Below are positions 41,857-51,474 of a DNA stretch of 64,000 bases, piece after piece. Location of the stretch: positions 5,146,001 through 5,210,000 of the forward strand of contig NZ_JAZHRV010000001.1 in the NCBI RefSeq assembly GCF_036924595.1. Reading direction: 5' to 3'. The translations under genes were made by a program, and so were the position numbers. This DNA comes from Bradyrhizobium algeriense. Lineage in GTDB: Bacteria > Pseudomonadota > Alphaproteobacteria > Rhizobiales > Xanthobacteraceae. How positions within the stretch are numbered: the stretch's first letter is position 1; every line of letters starts with the position of its first letter. The notes below the pieces were generated by a model. It saw nothing but the letters and a program-made list of their open reading frames with translations. It was not told the origin of the DNA and searched no databases.

Positions 41857-43104
41857 TCAGGCAGCGCCGCGTTCGAACACAGCAATGTGGGCGACGGCTT
41901 CCTCGAACCCCCAAAGCCCCCCACCATTTTCCTGGACGGCAATCCGGGCATTATTCACCTGGCGCGACCCTGCTTCGCCTCGCAACTGCGCAACGAGTTC
42001 GAAGATCTGTCCAATGCCGGTCGCCCCGATCGGATGGCCCTTCGATTCGAGGCCGCCCGATGGGTTGATGGGCACGCGGCCGCCCAACGTTGTGGCCCCA
42101 CTCTGCGCAAACCTGCCGGCGGCTCCGAGCTCGCACAGCCCGAGATTGGCGCTCTGGATGAGCTCGCCGATCGCGGTGGCGTCATGGACCTCCACCACGT
42201 CGACATCCTCGGGCGCTACGCCCGCCTGTTCATAGGCAGCTCTAGCCGTGAGCCGGGTGATATGATTCTCGAGATCATCACCCCCGCGCGCCGTCGCGGA
42301 GCGAATGACGCTCGCCCGTACCTTGACCGCGCGAGACGCCTGAACACCCAAACGCTTGAGCGCCGCGCCGGTGCAGATGATGGCGGCCGCAGCGCCGTCA
42401 GAAATCGGCGCACACATGGGCAGCGTCAACGGGTAGCAAATGGCGCGCCCCGCCAGGACTTCATCGGCAGTCATTGGCTTACGATACTGTGCTCTTTCGT
42501 TGTCGACCGCATGGGTGTGGTTCTTGGCGGCGACAAAGGCCATTTGCTCCTGGGTGATATCGTGCAAACGCATCAACTGTCGACCAAGAGCGGCGTAGAC
42601 GTCCATGAAGACACTGTAGGGCCGATCGGACACACTCCCGGGAGGCGGATCGATACCCTGACCGAGAGCAATCAACCGATTCGCATTTTCCTTCGGTGTA
42701 TGGACATCCCAACCCGAATCGAAGATGGCGAACATCTTCGCCTTGTCCTCGTCGTACATTTTCTCGGCGCCTATTGCGAGGGCGACCTCACCGGCTCCGG
42801 CGCGCAGATGGTTCACCGCGAGATTGAACGCGGACGACGCCGTCGCACAGGCGTTTTCCACGTTGAAGACCGGGATTCCATGAAGGCCTTGGGGCAACAG
42901 CGCGACCTGCCCGCGGATGCAAGTCTGCCCCTCCATGAACCCTTGGACGGCGTTTCCAAAGAAAGCAGCCTGGATCTCGGATTTGTCGATGCCTGCATCG
43001 CTCAACGCATCATTCAAAGCCCACGCGACAAGCTGTTTCAGGCTCTTATCCAAATGTCGACCGAACGGTGTCATCCCGACACCGATGATATAGACGTCTT
43101 CCAT
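41857..43104 (-). CDS. SCP2/SCPx-type thiolase (415 aa)
   Basis: 3-ketoacyl-CoA thiolase of the non-decarboxylating sterol-carrier type: MEDVYIIGVGMTPFGRHLDK, nucleophile Cys in VENACATASSAFNLAV (about residue 86), VEVHDATAIGELIQSANLGL with the HDA motif, and SKGHPIGATGIGQIFE with the base His. It splits a 3-oxoacyl-CoA with CoA. SCP2-type thiolases are often paired with branched-chain or steroid side-chain acyl-CoAs, consistent with the AMACR-type gene at 47993. It lies 15 bases after the synthetase gene; certainly the same operon. Confidence 0.93.
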   Translation of the reverse strand: MEDVYIIGVGMTPFGRHLDKSLKQLVAWALNDALSDAGIDKSEIQAAFFGNAVQGFMEGQTCIRGQVALLPQGLHGIPVFNVENACATASSAFNLAVNHLRAGAGEVALAIGAEKMYDEDKAKMFAIFDSGWDVHTPKENANRLIALGQGIDPPPGSVSDRPYSVFMDVYAALGRQLMRLHDITQEQMAFVAAKNHTHAVDNERAQYRKPMTADEVLAGRAICYPLTLPMCAPISDGAAAAIICTGAALKRLGVQASRAVKVRASVIRSATARGGDDLENHITRLTARAAYEQAGVAPEDVDVVEVHDATAIGELIQSANLGLCELGAAGRFAQSGATTLGGRVPINPSGGLESKGHPIGATGIGQIFELVAQLRGEAGSRQVNNARIAVQENGGGLWGFEEAVAHIAVFERGAA

Positions 43105-43119
43105 GTGAATTCCTCCGAA

Positions 43120-44673
43120 TTAGATAGAGCGCCAGTGGCCTTGCCAGAATTTTTCGCGCACCACGCGTCTCAACAGCTTGCCCACGGGGCTGCGCGGCAA
43201 CTCGCTCCAGATCTCCACGCGCTTGGGAGTCTTCATGCCGCCGAGGCGTTCGCGACATAGCGCCAATACCTCGTCTTCGTTCAAGGCCTGGCCCGGCTTG
43301 AGTTGGATGACCGCGGTGACGGCCTCTCCCCACTTCTCATGCGGTGCTCCGACAACGATACAGTCCAGAACAGCCGGAATCTCGTGGATGATCTTTTCAA
43401 TTTCCGAGGGGAAGATATTGAACGCGCCGCTAACGATCATGTCCTTCTTGCGATCGACGATCGTGACGAATCCCGCATCGTCCATGATTCCGACGTCACC
43501 GGTGTGGTGGAAGCCGAATGCACTGACCTCGTTCGTAGCTTCGGGGTTCTTGTAGTAGCACTGCATCAGGGATGGCATCCTGACCACGATCTCTCCCCGT
43601 TGCCCACGCGGGAGGATATTGCCATCGTCATCCATAATTTCGATGCGGACGTACTCCGCCGCACGCCCCGCGGAGCGCAGAACTGACTCATTGAATGAGC
43701 CGTCCTTCAAGATGTAGTCTTCGGGCGCCTTGACCGTCACGGGCATATGCGTTTCCGACTGCGCATAGGATTCCCACACAACGGGTCCCAGCAGGGCGAC
43801 GATCTCCTTGAATTTTTCCGGCGCGATCGGGGCCGCCCCGGTCAGGCACATCTTCACGGATGAGAAGTCGGTGCTTTTGACCTTTGGATGCACCAGGAGC
43901 GCGCCAATCATCGTTGGCGGCATGAACAGGTGCGTGATCCTTTCCTGCTCGATCAAGTGAAGGACTTTTTCGGCGTCGAAGCCCGACATAATTACATTGG
44001 TGCCCGCAGACGGATAGAACGCCATGGCAAACATTCCGGCGGCGTGCGAAAGCGGAGCTATGGATAGAACGCGCGAGCGCGATTGAATCCTGAAGGCCTT
44101 TTCCTGGGCAATCAATCCTTGTTCGAGCGTATAATGGGTGTGCACGACGGCTTTCGACGGACCAGTCGTACCTCCCGTCGGCACAAGACATGCCCGCCGC
44201 ATCATATCGGGCTTGGAGTACGGAAACTCTTCGAACTTTCCGTCCAGCCAGCTCGCCAAGCTCTCACCTTCGGGTGAATCGGCATCGATGCAGATCCACC
44301 TGCGGACCCTGCTGTTGCCGGCCCTCAGTTGTCGCACTTCCTTTTCGTAACGGCTGTTGAAAAAGACTAGCTCGCCATCCATGAAGTCGAGCACTTCCGC
44401 GTTGGTTTCGACGGCATTGCGATCGTGCACGCCAACCCAGGCGAAATCGGCCCGGTTGATCCCCATCTGCAGCATGGAGATGCGGGGATCGTTCGAGCTG
44501 TAGATGCCGATCACCGCACCCGCCCTCAATCCGGGCTCGCGGCTCAGAGCCGTCGCAATCGCGTGCACTGTCCTGCGCGCTTCCGCGTAGCTCACGCGCA
44601 GATCCCCGAAAACCGCAAACTCGACGTCGGGATTGGCAATCGCCGTCTTTTCGAAGTGGTCCGATACCCGCAC
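43120..44673 (-). CDS. Acyl-CoA synthetase, AMP-forming (517 aa)
   Basis: ANL-superfamily enzyme activating a carboxylic acid as its CoA thioester. P-loop CLVPTGGTTGPSKAVVHTHY (about residue 165), A5 motif WESYAQSETHMPV (variant of YGxTE), A7 HHTGDVGIMDDAGFVTIVDR, A8 RKKDMIVSGAFNIFPSEIEK, and A10 LPRSPVGKLLRRVVRE with the catalytic Lys. Length is normal. First gene of a minus-strand unit (synthetase, thiolase, isomerase, NMO-like). A TGACTT-AA-AAGTCA palindrome lies 142 bases upstream, in the divergent promoter region shared with the gene at 44865. Confidence 0.92.
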   Translation of the reverse strand: MRVSDHFEKTAIANPDVEFAVFGDLRVSYAEARRTVHAIATALSREPGLRAGAVIGIYSSNDPRISMLQMGINRADFAWVGVHDRNAVETNAEVLDFMDGELVFFNSRYEKEVRQLRAGNSRVRRWICIDADSPEGESLASWLDGKFEEFPYSKPDMMRRACLVPTGGTTGPSKAVVHTHYTLEQGLIAQEKAFRIQSRSRVLSIAPLSHAAGMFAMAFYPSAGTNVIMSGFDAEKVLHLIEQERITHLFMPPTMIGALLVHPKVKSTDFSSVKMCLTGAAPIAPEKFKEIVALLGPVVWESYAQSETHMPVTVKAPEDYILKDGSFNESVLRSAGRAAEYVRIEIMDDDGNILPRGQRGEIVVRMPSLMQCYYKNPEATNEVSAFGFHHTGDVGIMDDAGFVTIVDRKKDMIVSGAFNIFPSEIEKIIHEIPAVLDCIVVGAPHEKWGEAVTAVIQLKPGQALNEDEVLALCRERLGGMKTPKRVEIWSELPRSPVGKLLRRVVREKFWQGHWRSI

Positions 44674-44814
44674 TCTTTTCTCCCAGACGAGGCACGCTCT
44701 TGTTGCCCGAACTGCCTTTGAGGGGCCGATCGCATGTTCCGCCTAATCCCGTAGCGACGCGAGACCAGCACAAGCGAGCCCCGAATGCATTTATTACTTG
44801 ATCGTCTCATTTTC

Positions 44815-44828
44815 TGACTTAAAAGTCA
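44815..44828. promoter_or_regulatory. Palindromic operator, site 1
   Basis: TGACTTAAAAGTCA. It lies between the divergent synthetase (44673) and enoyl-CoA hydratase (44865) genes. It shares TGAC(T)...(A)GTCA with 46590, 46918 and 51475. Confidence 0.65.
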
Positions 44829-44864
44829 ATCTGATATAACTCTCTTTGGGAACAGGAGAAAAGC

Positions 44865-45638
44865 GTGGAGCGCCAGACACAGAAGGTGATTTGCGAGCGT
44901 CGCGGTCACACCCTCATCATAACCATCGACCGCCCCGAAGCCCGCAACGCCGTGGACTATGAGACGTCGCTGCAGATGGAAGCCGCCCTGGATGTGCTTG
45001 ATGCGGATCGCGAACTTCGCGTGGGCATCATTACGGGGTCGAGCAAGACCTTCTCGGCAGGAGCGGACCTCAAAGCGGCCGCCAAAGGGGAGAGCTCGAT
45101 CACCGAACGCCGCGGCGGCTTCGGTGCTTTTGCCCGCCCCTCGCTCAAGCCGACGATTGCTGCGGTCGAAGGTTTCGCGGTGGGAGGCGGGTTCGAACTT
45201 TGCCTATCCTGCGATCTCGTCGTCGCTGCGCGAAGCGCAAGATTCGGACTACCTGAGGTACGCCACAACGTGGTGGCGGTCGGAGGCGCCCTATTTCGGC
45301 TTCCCAGGCGGATTCCCTACAATGTCGCTATGGAGATGGCGATCACCGGGCTGTTCAGAACCGCCGAGGATCTTCACGCTCTTGGTTTCGTCAATCGCCT
45401 GGCCCAGGAGGGTCAGGCCTTATCCGTTGCGCTTTCGCTTGCCGAAGAAGTTCTTGCCAACGGACCGACCGCCGTATGGGCAAGCCGCGAAATCATGTTT
45501 CAGTCCAACAACTGGACTGATGAAGCAGCTTGGAGCGAGCAATGGAAGATTGCCCGGGTTGCGCTCGAGAGTGAGGATGCAAAGGAAGGCCTGCGAGCCT
45601 TCGCCGAAAAGCGCAAACCCCATTGGAAGGGTCGGTAG
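44865..45638 (+). CDS. Enoyl-CoA hydratase (257 aa)
   Basis: Crotonase fold with both catalytic Glu: EGFAVGGGFELCLSCDLVVA and RFGLPEVRHNVVAVGGALFR. Oxyanion-hole block GSSKTFSAGADLKAAAKGES. It would hydrate a trans-2-enoyl-CoA, giving the substrate for an SDR dehydrogenase and then the thiolase. GTG start with AGGAG 7 bases upstream. Transcribed divergently from the synthetase operon across operator site 1. Confidence 0.92.
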   Translation: MERQTQKVICERRGHTLIITIDRPEARNAVDYETSLQMEAALDVLDADRELRVGIITGSSKTFSAGADLKAAAKGESSITERRGGFGAFARPSLKPTIAAVEGFAVGGGFELCLSCDLVVAARSARFGLPEVRHNVVAVGGALFRLPRRIPYNVAMEMAITGLFRTAEDLHALGFVNRLAQEGQALSVALSLAEEVLANGPTAVWASREIMFQSNNWTDEAAWSEQWKIARVALESEDAKEGLRAFAEKRKPHWKGR

Positions 45639-45723
45639 ATCACATTCGACGTCAACGCAGCGGCGCGCCGCTTTTGATATCGTTCTATCGGTCGCGCCGA
45701 GGAAGGACCGTGTCCGGCCTCAC

Positions 45724-46512
45724 TCACATGGCGAATGAGAATCCGCCATTGACCGGATAGGTCTGTCCGGTCATCCACGAGCTTGAGTCGCTGGCGAGCA
45801 GTGTCACCAGGCCTGAAATGTCTTCGGGACGTCCAAAGCGGCGGATGACATAGCGTTCAAGCTGACGTTTCGTCGTCTCGGGAGGCTGCGCCTCGATTAC
45901 CGGCGCTATTGTCGGGGTCAGCGTTGCGGCAATCGCGACGCAATTCGCGGTAATGTTGTAGCGACCCAAGGTCCGTGCCACCGCTCGCATGAAGCCGGCC
46001 GCGCCAGCCTTGCCGCCCGAATAGACCTCGATCCCAGACTCCCCAACGCGACCCGCGTCGGAAATGATAGTGATTAGCCTTCCGCTCTGCTGCTTGACCA
46101 TAAAGGGTGTTGCGGCGGTCACGCAGGCGATCACACCGAAAAGATTGACACCAAGCCAGCGCTGCCAGTCTTCCGGAGACGTCTCCCAGAATGGCTTCGG
46201 TGGAGCGCTGGACGGGTTAGCCCCCTCGTTGCCGGCGTTGTTCACCAGCACATCCAACGTGCCGAACTCATCGACGGTGCGGCGCATCATGGCCCTAACC
46301 CCATTGAGGTCGGTAACATCCGCCTGAACAGCGATCGCTTGACCGCCGGCATCGACGATCTCCCGTGCGACCTGGGTTGCGCGTTCCAGAAAATAATCGT
46401 TGACGACGACCTTTGCGCCGTGAGCCGCGAGCGTCAGCGCAAGTTGACGGCCAATTCCCTGCCCGGCACCGGTAACGATTGCCGCCTTGCTATTCAAGTC
46501 AAGAATGCTCAT
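45724..46512 (-). CDS. SDR family oxidoreductase (262 aa)
   Basis: Classical SDR: AIVTGAGQGIGRQLALTLAA (NAD(P) loop), VLVNNAGNEG, catalytic Ser in ITIISDAGRVG and YSGGKAG (YxxxK), ending WMTGQTYPVNGGFSFAM. The start at 46512 has GGAGGGAGAG upstream. It probably oxidises the 3-hydroxyacyl-CoA or a related alcohol of the pathway (inference). An operator-like palindrome is 78 bases upstream. It converges with the hydratase gene at 44865. Confidence 0.9.
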   Translation of the reverse strand: MSILDLNSKAAIVTGAGQGIGRQLALTLAAHGAKVVVNDYFLERATQVAREIVDAGGQAIAVQADVTDLNGVRAMMRRTVDEFGTLDVLVNNAGNEGANPSSAPPKPFWETSPEDWQRWLGVNLFGVIACVTAATPFMVKQQSGRLITIISDAGRVGESGIEVYSGGKAGAAGFMRAVARTLGRYNITANCVAIAATLTPTIAPVIEAQPPETTKRQLERYVIRRFGRPEDISGLVTLLASDSSSWMTGQTYPVNGGFSFAM

Positions 46513-46589
46513 CGATCTCTCCCTCCGGAAACTCCCGCCGGCGTTGGCACTCGCTCTATCGATTTCCAATACCTGCGATAAATCACGAA

Positions 46590-46603
46590 TGACTATGAAG
46601 TCA
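46590..46603. promoter_or_regulatory. Palindromic operator, site 2
   Basis: TGACTATGAAGTCA, followed by ATTTATTTAT, as at site 4. Upstream of the SDR gene at 45724-46512. Confidence 0.6.
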
Positions 46604-47044
46604 ATTTATTTATCTTGCAATACAATTTATGGAGATTGCTGCGGCTGAGGTGGCGCATGCCGGATCCAGCGCGCTTCGGACGTCCTTGGGCGGCAGGCTA
46701 TGGGCTTGGTCCTCAGGACCCAAGGGGACGTCCGCGCGCCTGAGCCAACGATATGACGGCTTCCCACTCGACCGGCGGCCAAAAAAAATGCCCGCCGCCA
46801 ACGGTCGGAGCGGATTTGCGTGCCGACAATTGTCGACCCGCCGCCCATCGCTAAACGCCCTTGCGAGCTGGGCCCTTACCGAGCAGCCAATTTGCTTTAC
46901 TCAAGAATGTAAAAGGATTACTTCAAAGTCAAGAATTCGGCCGATGATTGACGCGAGCACTTCTGTTGTTGGATTGTCTTCCGATCAAATTGCTGAAGAG
47001 TCGACACGATATCGCACTGCCCACAATGAGGAGCTGAGAACGAA
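46604..47044. other. Intergenic region carrying an operator
   Basis: Between the divergent SDR and tetR genes; no supported gene. Holds site 3 (46918). Confidence 0.4.
46918..46931. promoter_or_regulatory. Palindromic operator, site 3 (tetR promoter)
   Basis: TTACTTCAAAGTCA, one base off the palindrome. It lies 114 bases before the tetR start, so it may mediate autoregulation. Confidence 0.5.
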
Positions 47045-47866
47045 GTGCCCCGATGGAAGAATGTCCTTCAAACCAGTGATGAGGTTTATCGTGTCAAGCG
47101 GAACGCGGTGCTCCGAGAGGCAACGCGCATCATCGCGAGAAAAGGCTTTCACAACACGTCTCTCGACGACGTCGCCGAAGCCCTTCAGGTCTCGAAGGGC
47201 ACGCTATACAACTACGTAACTGACAAGCTCGAGATACTTTTCGAGTGCCATATGATGTCGCTCGACATGGGGTTGCAAGCCGCCGCCTTTGCGGAGAAGC
47301 ATGGAACGACGGGTTATGCGAAGCTCCGGCTAAACCTGCGCGCCTACATCCGCTGGCAGAACCAAGCCCTAGGCGCCGGCGGCGTGACGTCGGACGTGAC
47401 CGCTCTGCGCCCTGCGGATCGACGTAAGGTAATTGCCAGGCGTGACGAGATCGAGGATCGCCTCGTCTCGTTTATCGAGGAAGGTATTGAGGACGGCACG
47501 ATCCGGCGGGTCGATCCAAAACTTGCCGTCTTTACGTTCATGGGAGCGGTGACGAATGTTCAGAGCTGGTACTCGCCAAAAGGTCGGCTCGGATTGGACA
47601 AGATCGCAGACGGGATGGTTGATTTGTTAATGCATGGCTTGGGGACGAGCGCAAATCCTGACGATATCGACCTCATCCAAATCCCTGCTGAAGTCCCTCA
47701 TGACGTGTTCGGCGCCGAAACCGCCAAACAGGCTGCAGACGCGTCGATCGCTCTGGCAGCATCTAAAAGCGCTGATATGGGCTCGCCGGAAAAAGCGAGG
47801 CGTCGTCGCGTACAGCAGACCGGAGAACCCCGGCCTGGAACCACCGCAAAGAAAAGCCGGCCCTGA
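47045..47866 (+). CDS. TetR family regulator (273 aa)
   Basis: N-terminal helix-turn-helix: AVLREATRIIARKGFHNTSL, DDVAEALQVSKGTLYNYVTD, KLEILFECH. The ligand domain runs to about residue 200. A disordered, basic C-terminal tail of about 60 residues follows (KARRRRVQQTGEPRPG), unusual for TetR proteins of about 200 aa. GTG start. It is the only regulator gene inside the cluster, and shared palindromes stand before it and three other promoters, so it is the likely repressor, released by a CoA thioester or the acid (inference). Confidence 0.88.
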   Translation: MPRWKNVLQTSDEVYRVKRNAVLREATRIIARKGFHNTSLDDVAEALQVSKGTLYNYVTDKLEILFECHMMSLDMGLQAAAFAEKHGTTGYAKLRLNLRAYIRWQNQALGAGGVTSDVTALRPADRRKVIARRDEIEDRLVSFIEEGIEDGTIRRVDPKLAVFTFMGAVTNVQSWYSPKGRLGLDKIADGMVDLLMHGLGTSANPDDIDLIQIPAEVPHDVFGAETAKQAADASIALAASKSADMGSPEKARRRRVQQTGEPRPGTTAKKSRP

Positions 47867-47992
47867 TTTGCGGTCGCGTCCCGTACCCTCGCGCTCGAGC
47901 TTTGGGAGTCCTATCGCTTGGAGTCGAACGGTAGTCGGAGAGCGCATTCTCTAGCTTCGTTGAGAGCTGGTCAGCTTTTGCGATAGGTTGAT

Positions 47993-49126
47993 ATGTCGAT
48001 CCTGCAAGGTTTACGCGTCGTCGAGATTGCCGGCTTGGGCCCCGGTCCGTTCTGCGGCATGCTTCTTGCGGATTTGGGTGCGGATGTGATTGTCGTTGAG
48101 CGCAAGGATGCGACGACGCCATTGCCGCGCCCGGACTACATTGTGAACCGAGGAAAACGCTCGATCGCACTGGACTTGAAGCAACCGCAAGCTATCGAGG
48201 TGGTATTGCGGCTCGTCGAACGGGCCGATGCGTTGATCGAAGGCATGCGCCCCGGCGTCATGGAGAGGTTGGGCCTCGCTCCCGAGGTCTGTCTGGAGCA
48301 TCGCCCTTCGCTCATCTATGGCCGTATGACGGGGTGGGGACAATATGGTCCGCTCTCTCACTCGGCGGGGCACGACGGGAACTATGCCGCATTGTCGGGC
48401 GCTCTTTGGTACTCAAGTCCTCCGGGTATTGCGCCAGTAGCCCCTCCAACCTTGATCGGAGATGTCGGAGGCGGTGCACTCTACCTCGCGATCGGTTTGT
48501 TGGCCGGCGTTCTGAAGGCAAAGCAGAGCGGTTGTGGACAGGTCGTCGACGCAGCCATCGTGGACGGCTCTGCGCATATGTTGAACTTGCTACTCAGTGC
48601 GCTGGCCGCGAACGACGCGGGCTATCAACGAGGTGTCCATCATTTTGATTGCGGTCCCTCGGTCAATACCTACCGTTGCTCGGACGGCGGTTGGGTCGTC
48701 GTGTCGCCTCTCGAGACGAAATTCTACGAAGAACTGCTCAAACGAATCGGACTTGCTGGGAATCCCATATTCGAGAACCGGACCGACGCCGCGGATTGGC
48801 CTCTACAGCGGGCTGTATTGTCGGAGACTTTTGCCAAGCGGACGCGGGCCGAGTGGTGCGCGATACTCGAAGGAACCGATGCTTGCTTCGCCCCTGTAAA
48901 CGATCCCGCGGAGGCGGCGCGCCACCCGCATATGGCAGCGCGACAGGTATTTGCCGAAGTTTGTGGAGTATTACAGGCAGCTCCGGCCCCGCGCTTTTCT
49001 CAGACCGCTCCAACAGACTGGCGGCGAGGTGTGCCGCGTATTGGCCAGGATACCGAAACGATCCTCCGCGAGACCGGCTATGATGACGGCAGTATGAGGG
49101 AACTGAGATCGTCCGGAGCAATCTAG
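47993..49126 (+). CDS. Class III CoA transferase family protein, AMACR-type (377 aa)
   Basis: CaiB/BaiF fold: MSILQGLRVVEIAGLGPGPF, CGMLLADLGADVIVVER, YIVNRGKRSIALDLK, MTGWGQYGPLSHSAGHDGNY and LIGDVGGGALYLAIGLLAGV. GHDxNY with its His, and the Asp in GDVGGG, are the catalytic pair of alpha-methylacyl-CoA racemases, wh ile CoA transferases carry Asp in GxD at a different place. So racemisation of a 2-methylacyl-CoA is likely. It follows tetR by 126 bases on the same strand. Confidence 0.88.
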   Translation: MSILQGLRVVEIAGLGPGPFCGMLLADLGADVIVVERKDATTPLPRPDYIVNRGKRSIALDLKQPQAIEVVLRLVERADALIEGMRPGVMERLGLAPEVCLEHRPSLIYGRMTGWGQYGPLSHSAGHDGNYAALSGALWYSSPPGIAPVAPPTLIGDVGGGALYLAIGLLAGVLKAKQSGCGQVVDAAIVDGSAHMLNLLLSALAANDAGYQRGVHHFDCGPSVNTYRCSDGGWVVVSPLETKFYEELLKRIGLAGNPIFENRTDAADWPLQRAVLSETFAKRTRAEWCAILEGTDACFAPVNDPAEAARHPHMAARQVFAEVCGVLQAAPAPRFSQTAPTDWRRGVPRIGQDTETILRETGYDDGSMRELRSSGAI

Positions 49127-49298
49127 GTTCGTATCTGTTCGCGCCCTTGACGGGGTCGCTGGACCCGCCTCCTGTTGGCCTGCCGCGTCTCCAATTTCCC
49201 TTTGCCAGAAGACGCCCATCTCGCCGACATTTCATGGTCGCCGACCGGAGAACGGCGCGAACCACTGGCGCGTAGCTCAATTCCCCGCTTGTGAAGCC

Positions 49299-50318
49299 CT
49301 ATTGCGGAACAATTTGGACCAGCCTTTTGCCGATGGCAGTCCCACGCATCATGCTGATCAGCGCTGAAGGCGCCTGCTCCAACCCTTGAACGATGTCCTC
49401 ATGGAAATATATCTCGCCAGCCTGCAGCCACGCGGCTACTCGAGTTTGATACGCAGCAAGCTTATGCACGTGGTCGGAAACCATGAATCCGGTCATTGCG
49501 ATGCGCTTTGCGAACATCGCCTGCATTCCCTTGATACCGCTTTCGTTGACCGCGTTATACTCGGATATCATTCCGCATATCGGAAAGCGCGCTCCTACAT
49601 TTGCATGGCGCAGTGCAGCCTCTAGCGTACTTCCGCCCACATTATCGAAGTAGACGTCAATCCCCTTTGGGCACAGTTCGTGCAGCGCTTCATCCATTGC
49701 CCGCGTCCTGTAGTTGAACGCCGCGTCGAACCGGCATTTCGTCTGGACGAAGGACACCTTTTCGTCGCTGCCAGCCGAGCCGACCACGCGCGCGCCGGCG
49801 CGCTTGGCGAACTGCCCTGCCAACTGACCGACCGCGCCCGCGGCTGATGAGATGTACACGGTGTCGCCGGGTTGCGGTTGACCCAACTCTATCGCGCCTA
49901 CCCAAGCGGTGAGACCCGGCATGCCTAAAGCGGAAATCGCCAGGGTTGGACGGCCTAGTGCGGGGTCGATCAAGTGGAGGCCCTCCCCACGCGGTAGCAC
50001 GGTGCGTTCGGCCCAGTCCAGGAAGCCCCACACATAATCTCCTTGGCTGAAACGCGCGTTTCTAGACTGAAGGACGCGACCTACAACGCGCGAAGCTAGA
50101 GGCTCGCCAACTTCGAAACTGGGCGCGTACCAGGCTTCTTCGTTCATCCGGCCCCGCAAATAGGGATCCACCGACAACCAGACCGCTTGGACGAGCACGT
50201 CTTCGGGTCCACAGGACGGCTCCTCACGATCTTCGATCCGGAAGCAGGATTCATCGACCCATCCTGTCGGGCGCTTGGCAAGCAAGACGTGTGCGTTCGT
50301 ACGACCCGGTTGCGGCAT
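49299..50318 (-). CDS. NADP-dependent MDR oxidoreductase, CurA/LTD type (339 aa)
   Basis: Zinc-free medium-chain reductase: VLVQAVWLSVDPYLRGRMNE (the family's SxDPYxRxRM block), GMPGLTAWVGAIELGQPQPG, the nucleotide loop SAAGAVGQLAGQFAKRAGAR, FDNVGGSTLEAALRHAN and a C-end GKRLVQIVP. Such enzymes reduce enone double bonds or prostaglandin/curcumin-like enones with NADPH. Length fits the family with the start at 50318 (GAGGAG upstream); the extension to 50555 has none of these features. Its role here is probably reduction of an unsaturated intermediate. Confidence 0.9.
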   Translation of the reverse strand: MPQPGRTNAHVLLAKRPTGWVDESCFRIEDREEPSCGPEDVLVQAVWLSVDPYLRGRMNEEAWYAPSFEVGEPLASRVVGRVLQSRNARFSQGDYVWGFLDWAERTVLPRGEGLHLIDPALGRPTLAISALGMPGLTAWVGAIELGQPQPGDTVYISSAAGAVGQLAGQFAKRAGARVVGSAGSDEKVSFVQTKCRFDAAFNYRTRAMDEALHELCPKGIDVYFDNVGGSTLEAALRHANVGARFPICGMISEYNAVNESGIKGMQAMFAKRIAMTGFMVSDHVHKLAAYQTRVAAWLQAGEIYFHEDIVQGLEQAPSALISMMRGTAIGKRLVQIVPQ

Positions 50319-50551
50319 CTTTTCGCTCCTCGTGGTTTGCGTCGACGATGGTAACGTCCCTGCGTATGGTCCTTGAACGCGTTTGGCTAAGCGTTCGATG
50401 ATGGGACGTGACCGCCGATAAACGGCGGCGCATACATTGCTTTCGGCGGTCGCATTCGGTCCAATCGGCGAGTACATTTTGCCTTTTGACCCAAGCGATC
50501 GATCCTTCGTTGCCGATCCGGGCCTCAATCGACAGATGTCCTTATCGCCGA

Positions 50552-51367
50552 TCAACCTTCGAACCTGGCGCGATCATGTCTGTGCATGACCGTAAGCATC
50601 TGCGCGGTGACGCCGGCGCTTTCATCGGAGAGAAAGAACAGCGCCGCGTTGGCGATGGCTGCCGCGGCTGCTCGGCTGCCAGGCGCCATGCGATCATGGT
50701 CGAAGAGAGTGTAAGCGTCGGGGCCAAAGCAGGGCGGCGCGCATTGAGGGCCGCAATACACGAGATTTGCTCGAATAGCGCGCGAGGCCACTTCCTCGGC
50801 GATGTTTCGCATGAGTCCGACGATGGCTGCTCCGACCGCGTCGTACGCCATCCTTTGCCGGCCCGTCCCAGGGCCATTTATCGAGGCGGTGAAGACGACC
50901 GAGCCGCCGTCCCTGAAATTGGATAGCGCTTCGCGGCAACATAGCATCGGGCCACGTACATTCAGATCGAAAATGCGCGTCCATTCCTGCGCATCGAGTT
51001 GATGATGCTCGACGTTACCTCCGCTGACAGCATTCAATACTAGCCCATCAAGGCCGCCTCCCAAGGCTTTGCACGCTTCGCGCATCATCCAGCCTACGTC
51101 GGCCTCAAAGGCGAGATCGGCTCTTATGGCGTACGCATCTCCTCCATCGCCCTGGATCCGGTCGACAGTCTCCATAGCAGCTCTCTCGTCGGGGTCGGCA
51201 ATCGCGACCCGCGCGCCTTCGCGGGCAAACAGACGACTCATTGTCGCTTCTGTGGGAGCCGCGGCAAGCGCGACATCGTGCTGCTCGGTTTTGACGACAA
51301 GCACGCGGCGACCCTCCAGTCGTCCCGGCCTGGGAGCAGCGCCGTTCGATGGTAGCAAGTTCAACAC
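50552..51367 (-). CDS. Degenerate SDR-like protein (271 aa)
   Basis: The fold is recognisable from FAREGARVAIADPDERAAME, DLAFEADVGWMMREACKALG, WTRIFDLNVRGPMLCCREAL and GGSVVFTASINGPGTGRQRM. The key residues are gone: the nucleotide loop TGxxxGIG is replaced by VVKTEQHDVALAAAP, NNAG by NAVSG, and YxxxK by YDAVG. The Ser is kept. It starts with a non-standard N-terminal segment (LPSNGAAPRPGRLEGRR). It is therefore probably not a dehydrogenase; a structural or ligand-binding role is possible. Divergent from the gene at 51544 across operator site 4. Confidence 0.75.
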   Translation of the reverse strand: MLNLLPSNGAAPRPGRLEGRRVLVVKTEQHDVALAAAPTEATMSRLFAREGARVAIADPDERAAMETVDRIQGDGGDAYAIRADLAFEADVGWMMREACKALGGGLDGLVLNAVSGGNVEHHQLDAQEWTRIFDLNVRGPMLCCREALSNFRDGGSVVFTASINGPGTGRQRMAYDAVGAAIVGLMRNIAEEVASRAIRANLVYCGPQCAPPCFGPDAYTLFDHDRMAPGSRAAAAAIANAALFFLSDESAGVTAQMLTVMHRHDRARFEG

Positions 51368-51474
51368 GCCAACCTCGCTTTCAGGAAACGCAGATCGCCA
51401 GACGCAACTCTCCTATCGACGGCCTTGATTGGACGATCGAGGAGCCGGTTGCAACGGCCACGATACGATCTAAT

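Noticed and set aside
41887..43260. A 457-codon plus-strand frame
   Set aside because: It lies antisense to the thiolase gene, shows no family motif and is a product of the GC-rich third positions of the real gene.
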